Source: Paenibacillus lutrae (GTDB lineage: Bacteria > Bacillota > Bacilli > Paenibacillales > NBRC-103111). Taken from it: DNA of 64,000 bases. This document shows, piece after piece, positions 48,462-58,424 of this stretch (positions are counted from its first letter, which is position 1; every line of letters starts with the position of its first letter). The notes under the pieces were generated by a model. That model was not told the DNA's origin and did no database searches. It was given only the letters and a program-made list of their open reading frames with translations. Position numbers and translations under genes: made by a program. The stretch spans positions 621,059-685,058 of the forward strand of contig NZ_RHLK01000003.1 of NCBI RefSeq assembly GCF_009757775.1, written 5' to 3'.

Positions 48462-50231
48462 TTAAGCCGAAGATGCAGTCAGCAGCTTCATCAGCTGCTT
48501 CTCGGTGATGACGTACTGCATCAGCGCCTCCTGCGCCTCCGCAAGAAGGCCGGCAGCCGGCGCTTTCGCATAGTCGCCGAGCTTTGCCACCGCCCGGCCG
48601 AGAGCGGCATTCATCGCGTCGATCTGCGGCTTGGCCGCGTCGGGGATGCCGGCTCCGACCGCCGGCTGCAGTGACGCCCATGTGCTCCGGGCGGCAGTCA
48701 GCTGCTGCAGCGACGCCGCATCGAGCGCGCCAGGGGCCGCTTCCGCCAGCTCCGCTGCGGAGAGACTGCCGGCCATGCCCGCCAGCTTCGCGCCCTGCGC
48801 GAGGTAATCCGCGAGCGGCTGGGCGCTGCCGCTCTTCCAGAACACCTTGCCGACAGCAGGAAGGTCGAGCGGCTTCGCGAAGACCTCCACCTTCCTTGCG
48901 GCAAGAGCGTTCTTCAGCTTGGCGGCGTCCTCCTTGCTCCCGGCGACACCGACGTACACCGTCGTCTTGGCCCCGGGCTCCGCGACCGCTGCAGCGCCCT
49001 TGCTCCGCGCGTCGGAGCGTGCCGTCTCCGCGCTCTGCGGTGTGCTGAAGATGCCATGCTGCAGCACCGTGTAAGAACGCGCCGGGATAGACACAGCAGC
49101 GGAACTGCCGCCTACCGGCGTCAATGCTGTGCCGGCACCCCCCACGGCCGGAGCCGTGACGCCGGGAAGGGCTGCGGGGTCTTCCGGCTTCTGCGTCGGC
49201 GTGGTGACGCCGCTGTCCGGCTGAGAGGTTACGACCGCAGACTGGCCCACGTCGATAGAGATCGGCTTCTCACCGTTTCCCGAGAACATGGATAACACAA
49301 AATAGCCAAAAGCTGCGCCGGTTACAAGCGCGCCCGCTACGGACGTCGCCACCTTCAGCCACCCTCCTCTGTCACCGGAACGGGCATAGCGTACTCCCCC
49401 AGTTCCCGGTTCATCCCAGTGCAGCCGGTTGTACGGATCTTCATAAACGGGACCCCGTTCTTGAACTTCTTCGTACGGAACGGGACGGCGGTGACCCTCT
49501 TTATGAAGCTCATGCTTTTCAAGCTGCAAATCCCGTCTATTTCCCCTATATGAATCAGGTTCATGATCTTCATCAACGGCTTCCGGCGGATAAGATGGCG
49601 CTAACTCCGTGTTCTCTTCCCTGATCTTCTTCTCTTTGACCGGATAAATAAAATCTGGGGCCGCTCCTCTGCTGCTGCCTTCTATTCTATCTTGCGTATG
49701 AGAAGCCTCTTGGCGTGAAGAGACAGGTTCAGAACCATCCCTATAGTTCTGCTCCATTTCCCATTCGTACGTACCGAATTCCGGCTTTCTGTCACCAGCA
49801 GCATATTCATCCCTTTCCCCCATCGAGACCGGATCTTTATTTCCCGACAGCCCCGGCTTCTCTACGGAAGTAGGAGTTCTTCCCCGCCCATGATCCTGCG
49901 TTCCTTGATCCGCAGGGTTAGATTCGCGAATGAGCCGGGCGATACGTTCTGTTTCCTCATCAAAAGGGCTCTGCCAGGATCCAAAGTCGGAAGTAAATTC
50001 ATTCAACCCTTCATACTCATCCGCAGGTTCTCTCCTGTGTTTACCGGTCTTAGCACCACGGTGCCCGCCTCCCGCGTCCGGTGATGCCGTATTATCCTCC
50101 CTCCAAAGCGTTTCGGATACGGAGAACTCCTCTCTTGTCAGAGGTATAATTTTGCTGCCTGATCTATGGTCTTTATGTTCCGGGCGGTCATCCCCATCAT
50201 CCATCCGGTACGTGATTCTCGCTTTATTCAT
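48462..50231 (-). CDS. SPOR-domain membrane protein
   Basis: The 589 residues comprise a long hydrophilic, Glu/Arg/Gly-rich cytoplasmic N-terminus (1-290), one membrane helix (291-316, KVATSVAGALVTGAAFGYFV), an extracellular linker rich in Pro/Thr/Val, a SPOR domain (about 385-460, SYTVLQHGIFSTPQSAETAR), and an Ala-rich helical tail. SPOR domains bind denuded glycan at division or engulfment sites. Similar proteins lie upstream of, or near, murC-folC-valS in Paenibacillus. GGAGAGGAAGAGC precedes the ATG. GC rises clearly in the C-terminal half. Confidence 0.82.
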   Translation of the reverse strand: MNKARITYRMDDGDDRPEHKDHRSGSKIIPLTREEFSVSETLWREDNTASPDAGGGHRGAKTGKHRREPADEYEGLNEFTSDFGSWQSPFDEETERIARLIRESNPADQGTQDHGRGRTPTSVEKPGLSGNKDPVSMGERDEYAAGDRKPEFGTYEWEMEQNYRDGSEPVSSRQEASHTQDRIEGSSRGAAPDFIYPVKEKKIREENTELAPSYPPEAVDEDHEPDSYRGNRRDLQLEKHELHKEGHRRPVPYEEVQERGPVYEDPYNRLHWDEPGTGGVRYARSGDRGGWLKVATSVAGALVTGAAFGYFVLSMFSGNGEKPISIDVGQSAVVTSQPDSGVTTPTQKPEDPAALPGVTAPAVGGAGTALTPVGGSSAAVSIPARSYTVLQHGIFSTPQSAETARSDARSKGAAAVAEPGAKTTVYVGVAGSKEDAAKLKNALAARKVEVFAKPLDLPAVGKVFWKSGSAQPLADYLAQGAKLAGMAGSLSAAELAEAAPGALDAASLQQLTAARSTWASLQPAVGAGIPDAAKPQIDAMNAALGRAVAKLGDYAKAPAAGLLAEAQEALMQYVITEKQLMKLLTASSA

Positions 50232-50353
50232 GCTCTTCCTCTCCTTATGACCGTTCTGCTATGAGTCTATGAACCGCAAAAGGAGATTATGCCTATCTTT
50301 TGCACAAGTTTGATAGATTTACGGTCCGCTGCCGCCCAGAATCCCGCAAACAC

Positions 50354-50391
50354 AAAAAGCTCCCCTTCATCCGAAGATGCAGGAGAGCTTT
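50354..50391 (-). terminator. Terminator after murC
   Basis: AAAGCTCCCC-type arm (50354-50365) pairs with GGAGAGCTTT (50382-50391). On the minus strand TTTTTGTG follows. Confidence 0.75.
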
Positions 50392-50435
50392 CGAGTGATG
50401 TATACAATCAACTTGTAGACCGGGATATCTCCGGA

Positions 50436-51833
50436 CTATTCTTCGTAACGGGCACGCAGCGTCTTAGCTAGGCCATCGGCCGTTTTCCAGATGTCGCCTG
50501 CGCCCATCGTGATCACGAGATCCCCCGGCTTGACGCGTTCGGTCAGATAAGCCTCCGCTTCATGGCGGGTCGGGATGTAAGTAACGTTCGGATTACTGTT
50601 CTTACGGATCATCTCGACCAGCTTCTCCGAAGTGATTCCTTCGATCTGCTTCTCTCCCGCAGGCGAGTAGATATCCGTAATAAGCACTTCGTCCGCTTCT
50701 TTAAAAGCATGACTGAACTGCTCGAATAAGTAAAAGGTGCGGGTATACCGCTGCGGCTGGAACACTGCAATAAGATGTTTGCCGGTTGCTTTGGCGGCGC
50801 TGATCGTCGCTTCGATCTCTGTCGGGTGGTGAGCGTAGTCGTCAATGACAAGAATGTCATTCACCTCGCCGAGCACCTGGAATCTGCGCTTCGCGCCGCG
50901 GAATTCCTCAATGGCAGCGGCTACCTGCTCGAAGGACAGCCCCGATTCCATACAAGCAATCAGTGCGGCCAGCGCATTGTAGACATTGAACCGTCCAGGT
51001 ACCGACAGGCGCATCCTTCCCAGTGTCTCGCCTCCCCGCAGCACGGTGAATGCGACTTTGCGATCGCCAAGTTCTATATCCGTGGCCATGTAATCCGCCT
51101 CACGGTCGATTGCAAAAGTAACCGTCTTGCTGCGGATTTGCGGCACCATTGCGCGCAGATATTCATCGTCCAGACAAATAATCGCACGGCCGTCTTCACG
51201 AACCTGACTCAGGAACTGGGCATAGGCAAGCTTCAAATTCTCGAAATTCCCGTCATAGTTCTCCAGATGATCGGCTTCGATGTTGTTTACGATGGCAAGG
51301 GTCGGATGATACTGCAGGAAAGTGCCGTCGCTCTCATCGGCCTCAGCCACTACATAGTCGCCTTTGCCCGCTTTGGCATTGGAACCGATGTTCATGATTT
51401 CGCCGCCGATAATATAGGTCGGGTCGGTTCCGCAGCGTTCCATCACGAGTGCGATCATGGAAGAGGTGGTGGTTTTACCGTGCGCACCCGCAACGGCAAT
51501 CCCTTTGCGCTCGTTCATGAGCCTTGCAAGCATCTGGGAACGGTGGATGATCGGAATGTTCAATTCCCCTGCCGCAACCATTTCCACATTATCTTTGGAT
51601 AAAGCCGTGGAGTATACGACCAGATCTGCGCCTTCTACGTTCTGCGCTTCGTGGCCGATAAACACACGGGCTCCCTTGGCTCTGAGCTTCTCGGTCAGTT
51701 CCTGCTGGGCAAGATCGGAGCCGGATACCTGGTAACCCATTTCGAGCATCACTTTAGCGATTGCACTCATGCCGTATCCGCCAATGCCGATAAAGTGTAC
51801 GTGTTCTAGAGTATTCAATGTCGTTCTCACCAT
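50436..51833 (-). CDS. murC: UDP-N-acetylmuramate--L-alanine ligase
   Basis: MurC adds L-Ala to UDP-MurNAc in peptidoglycan precursor synthesis. The 465 residues have the N-terminal UDP-binding HFIGIGGYGMSAIAKVMLE, the ATP loop GAHGKTTTSSMIA, EADESDGTFL and the C-terminal IDDYAHHPTEI. ATG 51833 overlaps the end of folC by seven bases; no good independent ribosome site is seen, so coupling is likely. Confidence 0.96.
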   Translation of the reverse strand: MVRTTLNTLEHVHFIGIGGYGMSAIAKVMLEMGYQVSGSDLAQQELTEKLRAKGARVFIGHEAQNVEGADLVVYSTALSKDNVEMVAAGELNIPIIHRSQMLARLMNERKGIAVAGAHGKTTTSSMIALVMERCGTDPTYIIGGEIMNIGSNAKAGKGDYVVAEADESDGTFLQYHPTLAIVNNIEADHLENYDGNFENLKLAYAQFLSQVREDGRAIICLDDEYLRAMVPQIRSKTVTFAIDREADYMATDIELGDRKVAFTVLRGGETLGRMRLSVPGRFNVYNALAALIACMESGLSFEQVAAAIEEFRGAKRRFQVLGEVNDILVIDDYAHHPTEIEATISAAKATGKHLIAVFQPQRYTRTFYLFEQFSHAFKEADEVLITDIYSPAGEKQIEGITSEKLVEMIRKNSNPNVTYIPTRHEAEAYLTERVKPGDLVITMGAGDIWKTADGLAKTLRARYEE

Positions 51834-53203
51834 CCTTTTTCAGAGTCGGTCGTGTATAAGAGCCAAGAACGAACATCGGAGATCATATAGAGCGTGCCGG
51901 ATACGACCGCCAAATCTTCCTGTCCCGTTCGCTGCTTTAACTGTTCAAGCGCCAGCTTCCAATCCGGTTCTACTACGATTTCAATATCACGGTCTACATG
52001 GAGTTCCTGTAATGTTTCTTGGGCACGCTGGGCAAGCCGGGAAGCACTTTCTTTTTTATGAAAATCAGGTTCCGTAAGTATAAGGGTATCCACCATTGGT
52101 AGTATATGCCTGAAATACCCGGGTTGATTCTTGGTGGACAACATGCCGATCATCAAATGCAGTTTCTTATACGTGTAAATATCCTCCAGGGCAGCTGCCA
52201 GGGTCTGCGCCCCTTCGGGATTGTGCGCGCCATCCAACAAAATGCGGGGCGATTCCGACACCATTTCAAGGCGTCCCGGCCATTCGGTCTTGCTCATAGC
52301 CGCATACAAGTCTTCTTCTTCGACAATAAGCGCATTGTACTGCCGCAGCACTTCGAGTGTCATGAGCGCGGCAGCCGCATTCTTAAATTGATGGGCCCCG
52401 TCCAGCGAAACAGGCACATTCTCGATTTTGCGGAACGGCCCGCTAAAATTCAGCCGCTGTTCACCCAGACCGCCAGATACCGGCTCATAGCTGAAATGCT
52501 CGCCCAGCACATAGGCTGTCGCGCGTTTACTTTTGGCTTCATTCTTGAAAAGCCCGATAATCTCCGGCTGCTCCACCGTCGTAACGAGCGGAACGCCCGG
52601 TTTGATAATACCGGCTTTCTCCATAGCTACTTTCTCAAGCGTGTCTCCCAGAATGTCCATGTGATCATGGCCAATGTTCGTGATGACAGATACGACCGGA
52701 GCTACTATATTGGTACAGTCCAGTCTTCCGCCGAGGCCCACTTCCAGGACTACGTAGTCCGGGTATGTAACGGTCCCGAAATACAGCAAAGCGAGCGCCG
52801 TGCAGATTTCAAACATCGACGGGGAACCGAGCTCCGTAGCCGCGATTTCATCTGCTACCGGTTTCAGCCGGTTTGCCAGCCTCAGCAGGGTCTCTTCTTC
52901 TATGTCTTGACCGTTATATTGTATACGGTTCGTAAACTTCTCCAGATATGGGGAGGTAAACGACCCGACATCATAGCCGCATTGTCTCAAAACTTGAGTT
53001 AAAAAGGCGCAAGTGGAGCCTTTACCGTTCGTTCCGCCTACATGAATGAACTTCAATCTGCGGTGAGGATGGTTCAGTTTCTCCATCAGCAGTTCCATCC
53101 TCTGAAGTCCCGGTTTAATTCCGTTAGGGATTAAACCATTAATCCAGTTTACCGCTTCGCTATACTGCCCGAATGCGGGAATGGCCGTTTCTTGTTCTTC
53201 CAT
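51827..53203 (-). CDS. folC: Folylpolyglutamate synthase / dihydrofolate synthase
   Basis: FolC adds glutamate to folates (and to dihydropteroate if bifunctional). The 458 residues have the ATP loop HVGGTNGKGSTCAFL, FTSPYLEKFTNRI, LEVGLGGRLDCTN and LLDGAHNPEGAQTL. ATG 53203 has AAAGGG nine bases upstream; an ATG three codons earlier abuts that site. It follows valS as in B. subtilis. Confidence 0.96.
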   Translation of the reverse strand: MEEQETAIPAFGQYSEAVNWINGLIPNGIKPGLQRMELLMEKLNHPHRRLKFIHVGGTNGKGSTCAFLTQVLRQCGYDVGSFTSPYLEKFTNRIQYNGQDIEEETLLRLANRLKPVADEIAATELGSPSMFEICTALALLYFGTVTYPDYVVLEVGLGGRLDCTNIVAPVVSVITNIGHDHMDILGDTLEKVAMEKAGIIKPGVPLVTTVEQPEIIGLFKNEAKSKRATAYVLGEHFSYEPVSGGLGEQRLNFSGPFRKIENVPVSLDGAHQFKNAAAALMTLEVLRQYNALIVEEEDLYAAMSKTEWPGRLEMVSESPRILLDGAHNPEGAQTLAAALEDIYTYKKLHLMIGMLSTKNQPGYFRHILPMVDTLILTEPDFHKKESASRLAQRAQETLQELHVDRDIEIVVEPDWKLALEQLKQRTGQEDLAVVSGTLYMISDVRSWLLYTTDSEKGW

Positions 53204-53228
53204 CCTAATCATCCCTTTAGTTGATATG

Positions 53229-53272
53229 AATCGCGGTGCCTCCGCCGCTAAGGGACGTCATGCACCGCGATT
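53229..53272. other. Perfect 11-bp hairpin between valS and folC without a T-run
   Basis: AATCGCGGTGC (53229-53239) and GCACCGCGATT (53262-53272) are exact complements around a 22-base loop. Neither side has a U-tract, so it is not a standard terminator; it may protect or process the mRNA. Confidence 0.6.
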
Positions 53273-53288
53273 ATAGAAGTGTTATGCG

Positions 53289-55955
53289 CTATTCTTTGAG
53301 TTCAGCCAAACGAGCCTGCACTTTATCCCGTTTCTCGGCATAATCGGCCATTTTGGCTTTCTCTTCTTCAATAACTTTGGCAGGTGCTTTGGCGATGAAG
53401 CCTTCATTCGAGAGCTTCTTCTCAATCCGGCTGACTTCGCCGTTCAATGTCTGGATTTCTTTCTCCAGACGGGCGACTTCCTGGCCGATATCGATCAAGC
53501 CTGCAAGCGGGAAGAACAGCTCCGCGCCTGTCACTACAGCGGTCATAGCTTTGTCCGGCGAGGCAAGATCCATGGAGATGCCGAGCTCGGAAGTGCTGCA
53601 GAAACGGCGGATATATTCTTCGTTACGCAGCAGAATCGTCTGCGCTTCAGGAGTAGACGGTTTTACGAGCAGCTCGACTTTCTTGCTCATCGGAACATTT
53701 ACTTCCGCCCGTATATTCCGTACGGCGCGGATCACGTCCATGAGCAGTTCCATCTCGCGCACGGCATCGGCGGCTTCGAACTTCTCGTCATAAGTCGGCC
53801 ACGCAGCGAGCGTGATCGTGTCTCCTTCGTGCGGCAGATGCTGCCAGATTTCTTCGGAGATAAACGGCATGAACGGATGAATCAGGCGCTGCGTGCGATC
53901 GAGTACGTAAGCGAGTACGGACTGAGTCGTTTTCTTCGCCGCTTCGTCCTGACCGTACAGAGACAGCTTGCTGAATTCGATGTACCAGTCGCACAGATCA
54001 TCCCAGATGAAGTTGTACAGCAGACGGCCGGTTTCGCCGAATTCATACAGATCGATCAAACGTGTGACTTCACGGGACGTTTCGTTCAGACGGTGCAGAA
54101 TCCAGCGATCCGCCGTTCCAAGCTCCCCGCTAAGATCGATGTCCGCCGCGGTGAAGCCTTCCAGATTCATCAGCGCAAAGCGCGAAGCGTTCCAAATCTT
54201 ATTCGCGAAATTGCGGGTCTGCTCTACGCGTTCTATGCGGAAGCGCAGATCCTGGCCTGGCGTGCTGGAGGTGGAGAGCATATAGCGCATGGCATCTGCC
54301 CCGTAGTTCGCAATGACTTCGAGCGGATCCACGCCGTTGCCGAGCGATTTGGACATCTTGCGTCCATCCGCATCCCGGATCAGACCGTGCATCAGCACAT
54401 CCTGGAAAGGAACCTGATCCGTAAATTCAAGGCCGCTGAAAATCATCCGTGCTACCCAGAAATAAATGATGTCATAACCGGTGACGAGTACATTGGTCGG
54501 ATAGAAGCGCTGCAGGTCTTCGGTCTGCTCAGGCCAGCCCAGGGTGGAGAAAGGCCACAGCGCGGAAGAGAACCAGGTATCCAGGACATCTTCGTCCTGG
54601 CGGATATTCTCACTGCCGCAGTGCGAACATTGGTGAGCATCTTCGTGAGCTACGGTTACTTCCTGACAGTCCGAGCAATACCACGCAGGAACGCGGTGCC
54701 CCCACCACAGCTGGCGGGAAATACACCAGTCACGCACATTCTCGATCCAATTCAGGTAAATTTTCTCGAAACGGTCCGGTACAAAGTTAACGCCTGTGCC
54801 GTTCTTCTGGGCTTCGATTGCGCGGTCGGCGAGCGGCTTCATCTTAACGAACCACTGCGTGGACAAGTAAGGCTCCACGACGGCGCCGCTGCGCTCACTG
54901 TGGCCAACCTGGTGAATGTGCTCCTCGATTTGGACGAGGATCCCCTGTTCCTGAAGATCCGCCACAATCTTCTTGCGGCAATCGGCACGGTCCAGTCCCT
55001 GGTACGGGCCTGCATTGCTGTTCATCGTGCCAGATTCGTCCATTACGAGAATTTGCGGCAGATCGTGACGCTTGCCCACTTCAAAGTCATTCGGATCGTG
55101 TGCCGGCGTGATTTTAACCGCACCGCTTCCGAAATCCTTTTCTACATACTCATCTGCAATAACCGGAATTTCACGGCCTATAACCGGAAGCACGAGCATT
55201 TTACCGATCATATGTTTGTAACGGTCATCCTCCGGGTGAACGGCTACGGCTGTATCGCCGAGCATCGTCTCCGGACGCGTGGTAGCGACGGTAATCGAGC
55301 CGCTGCCGTCCTTGAGCGGGTATACGAGATGGTACAGGTTGCCCTGCACTTCTTTATATTCAACCTCGATGTCAGACAGGGCCGTCTGCGCTTTCGGGTC
55401 CCAGTTAATAATGTATTTGCCCCGGTAAATGAGCCCTTTGTTATAGAGGCTTACGAATACTTCACGCACGGCTTTGGACAAACCTTCATCGAGCGTAAAA
55501 CGCTCCCGGGAATAATCAAGGGAAAAGCCCATTTTGGCCCACTGGTCCCGGATGGTATTCGCGTAAAGGTCTTTCCATTCCCAGACTTTCTCCAGGAACT
55601 TCTCGCGGCCCAGATCATGACGGGACAAACCTTCCGCACGCAGGTTCTGTTCAACTTTGGTCTGTGTAGCGATACCCGCGTGGTCCGATCCCGGAAGCCA
55701 TAGCGTATCGTACCCCTGCATCCGTTTCGTACGGACCAGAATATCCTGCAGCGTAAAATCAAGCGCATGGCCCAGATGCAGCATGCCTGTTACGTTCGGC
55801 GGGGGAATAACGATCGTATAAGTCTCCGCGTCCGGACGCTGGCCCGCACGGAAGTATCCGTTCTTGATCCAGTAGTCGTACCACTTCTTCTCGCTTTGCG
55901 AGGGATCATACGTAGTCGGCATGGAAACCGAAGTTTTATCGTTTGTTTCTGCCAT
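53289..55955 (-). CDS. valS: Valyl-tRNA synthetase
   Basis: ValS charges tRNA-Val. The 888 residues are class I: the HIGH-type motif HLGH at 60-63 ([11 protein letters not shown]), the CP1 editing domain (about 190-345, [19 protein letters not shown]), a CxxC pair region ([14 protein letters not shown]), the signature [15 protein letters not shown], an anticodon-binding helical domain, and a C-terminal coiled-coil ([20 protein letters not shown]). The ATG with GGAGG nine bases upstream was chosen. A valine T-box leader precedes it. Confidence 0.98.
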   Translation of the reverse strand: MAETNDKTSVSMPTTYDPSQSEKKWYDYWIKNGYFRAGQRPDAETYTIVIPPPNVTGMLHLGHALDFTLQDILVRTKRMQGYDTLWLPGSDHAGIATQTKVEQNLRAEGLSRHDLGREKFLEKVWEWKDLYANTIRDQWAKMGFSLDYSRERFTLDEGLSKAVREVFVSLYNKGLIYRGKYIINWDPKAQTALSDIEVEYKEVQGNLYHLVYPLKDGSGSITVATTRPETMLGDTAVAVHPEDDRYKHMIGKMLVLPVIGREIPVIADEYVEKDFGSGAVKITPAHDPNDFEVGKRHDLPQILVMDESGTMNSNAGPYQGLDRADCRKKIVADLQEQGILVQIEEHIHQVGHSERSGAVVEPYLSTQWFVKMKPLADRAIEAQKNGTGVNFVPDRFEKIYLNWIENVRDWCISRQLWWGHRVPAWYCSDCQEVTVAHEDAHQCSHCGSENIRQDEDVLDTWFSSALWPFSTLGWPEQTEDLQRFYPTNVLVTGYDIIYFWVARMIFSGLEFTDQVPFQDVLMHGLIRDADGRKMSKSLGNGVDPLEVIANYGADAMRYMLSTSSTPGQDLRFRIERVEQTRNFANKIWNASRFALMNLEGFTAADIDLSGELGTADRWILHRLNETSREVTRLIDLYEFGETGRLLYNFIWDDLCDWYIEFSKLSLYGQDEAAKKTTQSVLAYVLDRTQRLIHPFMPFISEEIWQHLPHEGDTITLAAWPTYDEKFEAADAVREMELLMDVIRAVRNIRAEVNVPMSKKVELLVKPSTPEAQTILLRNEEYIRRFCSTSELGISMDLASPDKAMTAVVTGAELFFPLAGLIDIGQEVARLEKEIQTLNGEVSRIEKKLSNEGFIAKAPAKVIEEEKAKMADYAEKRDKVQARLAELKE

Positions 55956-55989
55956 AGTCCATTTCCTCCATTCAAATACATGTACACTA

Positions 55990-56324
55990 TTTAAGCCAAC
56001 AAAAAAATCCTTCCGCCGCAAAGGACGAAAGGATGTGCTTCCGTGGTACCACCTTCATTTCACGCCCGTTCCGCGAGTAAAAGGAGACGGTGCATGACAC
56101 TTGAGGCGCAGATAACGGTGCGGCCGGTTTGCGCTAATCGACTACCGTGTCCAGCACGGCAGGGCATTCACGCAAACAACTCCGGGGCGACTTCGTACGG
56201 CCGTCTTATCCCTGCGGAACCTTCCAGCGCTGCGGTTCCACTCTCTGAAGGGCTCGCCGTCTACTACTCCCCATCTACGTTGATTCAGTCATTAAGAACG
56301 ATTCATAGTTAAGCATATAAATTA
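55990..56324 (-). promoter_or_regulatory. T-box leader RNA of valS (valine, GUC specifier)
   Basis: Read on the minus strand, the leader has a stem I with a 5' side GGGGAGTAGTAGACGGC pairing with GCCGT...CCCC. In the opposed loop GAA-GTC-G places the valine codon GUC at 56189-56191. The antiterminator T-box AAGGTGGTACCACGG is at 56039-56053, and the terminator is ATCCTTTCG...GGAAGGAT plus T7 at 56001-56034. Uncharged tRNA-Val pairs with both the codon and the UGGN bulge to let transcription continue into valS. Confidence 0.93.
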
Positions 56325-56330
56325 CACTCT

Positions 56331-56360
56331 ATGATAAACCAGAACTACCGATAACGTCAA
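56331..56360 (-). promoter_or_regulatory. SigmaA-type promoter of the valS T-box leader
   Basis: On the minus strand TTGACG (56355-56360) and TATCAT (56331-56336) are 18 bases apart. The predicted transcript would begin near 56324, at the base of the T-box leader. Confidence 0.65.
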
Positions 56361-56566
56361 TCTTTCGAGCCCTGCATCTACCTGCATTCATCCTTCCCAA
56401 CTTAGCATTTGTATAAACTCGCATCGTGTTTTTTTCATAGACGGATCTTCTTACAAATGTTTCAAATAAAAATAAATGTATTATTGTATAACAATCCCAA
56501 TATTGAAATAAATAAGTAGGGAGAATGATTATTTTAACTAAAAAATCATTTTAGAAGGAGTGTATT

Positions 56567-57739
56567 ATGAAAAGGACATCAAAAACCGTTTATGCAGCTG
56601 TCTTGGCCGTAGGAGTCACTTTCTCAGCTGTCTCTGCTTACTCTACGGTCTCTCAAGCTTCTGTTCAATCCCCGCAATCCGATCCATCCATACAACTTGA
56701 TAAAACAAAAATTAAAAACAAAACGCATTCCAACAAATTGAAATCTTTAAGCCATGACAAAAAAGCAACATCTGATTATCTAAATAGTCTCGACACTAAA
56801 GGCTTACTGGAAACAGCCGCTGAGTATTCAGAAGGGACGGATGATGTATTCAATGAAGGTGTGGCCTTGATCGCTCCTACCTTAATCTCCAAAACAAAGA
56901 ATGGAACCCACGCCAAGCAACTGGATCAATTGGTGAAAGATAAATCAAATAATAAAAAGTACAGGTTGTTCTTAATTGATCTCCACAGCCAACAGAAGAA
57001 TGAAGATCAAGGCGACTTGATAAATGATACGCTTATGAATGTAGCAGCGGACAAGACAGAAGATCCCGACGTCAGGTCTTATGCGCTGGGTGAATTAAAA
57101 AAGGACAGTAAAGAAGATAAGGTAAAAAAAACAAAGAAAGACAAGGCATTGGTTGACCTTTTCTCTGATGATACAACACCCGATAAAATTAAAGGCAATG
57201 CCTTAACGGCTATGAGAAGAACAGAAAATCCTCATTTGTCCGAAGCCGTTAAAAGCGTTATAGATAAACACGAACAAAAAGACAGCACCTTATTGCGACA
57301 CGCGATTATAGCAGGCAGTAAAAGCCGGGTGTACTCGGATGTAAAAAAAATCAAAACAATAGCGAGCACAACTTCTGATCCAAAAGTTTACGCCAGTTCC
57401 GTATACGGACTAGGACTTCTGAGTAATGAAGAAGCTCTGAAAGCCGTGTTGGAAATTAAAGACAAGCATAATAACCGGGATATTGTTCACTATGCCCTCA
57501 TCTCCAATCAAAAGCTGATACTAAACTTACTGGCCAACGATCAATCGAAAGACAGCTTGTTAACGGCCGTACAAGCTGCCGAAGTGTCAACTCTGCATTC
57601 CGCTCTGGATAAACTTCAGGAAATCGCCAGAAACAATCCGGACAAAGAAGTTAGAGACAAAGCGGAACAAGCAATAAAAACAATTAACGCTACCCCTAAA
57701 TCCAGTGTTCCTTCAAATGCCGAAAAGTGGGAGGACTAA
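56567..57739 (+). CDS. Secreted alpha-helical-repeat (HEAT-like) protein, first gene of an accessory operon
   Basis: I do not recognise a named family. The 390 residues begin with a clear signal peptide (1-32, VLAVGVTFSAVSAYSTVSQA). The mature part is very hydrophilic, Lys/Asp-rich, has no Cys, and is built of successive helices with recurring patterns such as DPDVRSYALGELKK, DPKVYASSVYGLGLL and DKEVRDKAEQAIKTI, as in HEAT/armadillo solenoids. Such repeats usually bind proteins. Base composition is visibly more AT-rich than the housekeeping genes, suggesting transfer or relaxed codon use. AGAAGGAG precedes the ATG by about eight bases, and a short inverted repeat (56524-56550) lies just before. 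The next gene starts only five bases after the stop. Confidence 0.7.
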   Translation: MKRTSKTVYAAVLAVGVTFSAVSAYSTVSQASVQSPQSDPSIQLDKTKIKNKTHSNKLKSLSHDKKATSDYLNSLDTKGLLETAAEYSEGTDDVFNEGVALIAPTLISKTKNGTHAKQLDQLVKDKSNNKKYRLFLIDLHSQQKNEDQGDLINDTLMNVAADKTEDPDVRSYALGELKKDSKEDKVKKTKKDKALVDLFSDDTTPDKIKGNALTAMRRTENPHLSEAVKSVIDKHEQKDSTLLRHAIIAGSKSRVYSDVKKIKTIASTTSDPKVYASSVYGLGLLSNEEALKAVLEIKDKHNNRDIVHYALISNQKLILNLLANDQSKDSLLTAVQAAEVSTLHSALDKLQEIARNNPDKEVRDKAEQAIKTINATPKSSVPSNAEKWED

Positions 57740-57744
57740 TAACA

Positions 57745-58389
57745 ATGATGAGACGAATAGGAATAATGGCAGTACTGTCAGTGTCAGCAGCAAGTATTGC
57801 AAGCTTTTCCGCACCAAATTCCGCATACGCGGATGCAGAGGCTTTATACAGGACCGGACCTATGCCCAACTATTGGGAACACGCGGGTATCCGTAAAGCA
57901 GGATCGGGCGTATATGAAATTAAGGGCTATGGCTATACGGTCGATTTGAATAGCTTCACCGACTTTGTCGGCTCCGAGACCTATCTGGGCCCGTTCACCA
58001 ACCCTACTATGACAGCAACCGACAAGAAAAATGTCTTAAGCACTGTAGCTGCTATGGCTGCGGATCCGGATATTAACTATGTCGGAGTGAATATGATAGA
58101 CTGGGATGCCAATTCGGGTGAATCTATTGCCCCGAGTGAAATCGATGACATACGATGTGACGGAGTTGTTGAATATGCTTATGAATGGAACAATCACTGG
58201 GTATGGGGCAGAACTACAGATGGAACGAAAAACGGCACCCCTACTAACTTCGATGTATCCAACATAAAATATGCCAAGGAACACCAAAATCTGGGCGGAG
58301 ATCAACCGTGGTTCGAAACGAGTCCGCTTGTGCAGCGTGGAGGCGCGGGAACCGCTTGGACAAAACTTAGAAAAACGACCACAAATTAA
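57745..58389 (+). CDS. Secreted protein with permuted papain-like (YiiX/LRAT-type) His/Cys arrangement
   Basis: The 214 residues begin with a signal peptide (1-29, ending AYA). The mature chain contains NYWEHAGIRK (H46), then VYEIKGYGY (E59), and about 80 residues later DDIRCDGVVEYAYEW (C138, the only Cys). A His in an N-terminal WxHxGI strand and a Cys at the start of a later helix is the order seen in circularly permuted NlpC/P60 hydrolases (YiiX, YycO, LRAT). A secreted amidase, peptidase or acyl-transfer enzyme is therefore inferred, not shown. The start was set at ATG 57745, with GGGAGG ten bases upstream overlapping the previous gene's end. It is tightly linked to the helical-repeat gene. 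Confidence 0.65.
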   Translation: MMRRIGIMAVLSVSAASIASFSAPNSAYADAEALYRTGPMPNYWEHAGIRKAGSGVYEIKGYGYTVDLNSFTDFVGSETYLGPFTNPTMTATDKKNVLSTVAAMAADPDINYVGVNMIDWDANSGESIAPSEIDDIRCDGVVEYAYEWNNHWVWGRTTDGTKNGTPTNFDVSNIKYAKEHQNLGGDQPWFETSPLVQRGGAGTAWTKLRKTTTN

Positions 58390-58424
58390 CTTCACTTCAT
58401 GCTATCATTCAATAAAAGGAGTGG

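Noticed and set aside
53829-55703. A 624-codon open frame on the plus strand opposite valS
   Set aside because: It is fully antisense to a well-conserved valyl-tRNA synthetase and shows no recognisable domain.
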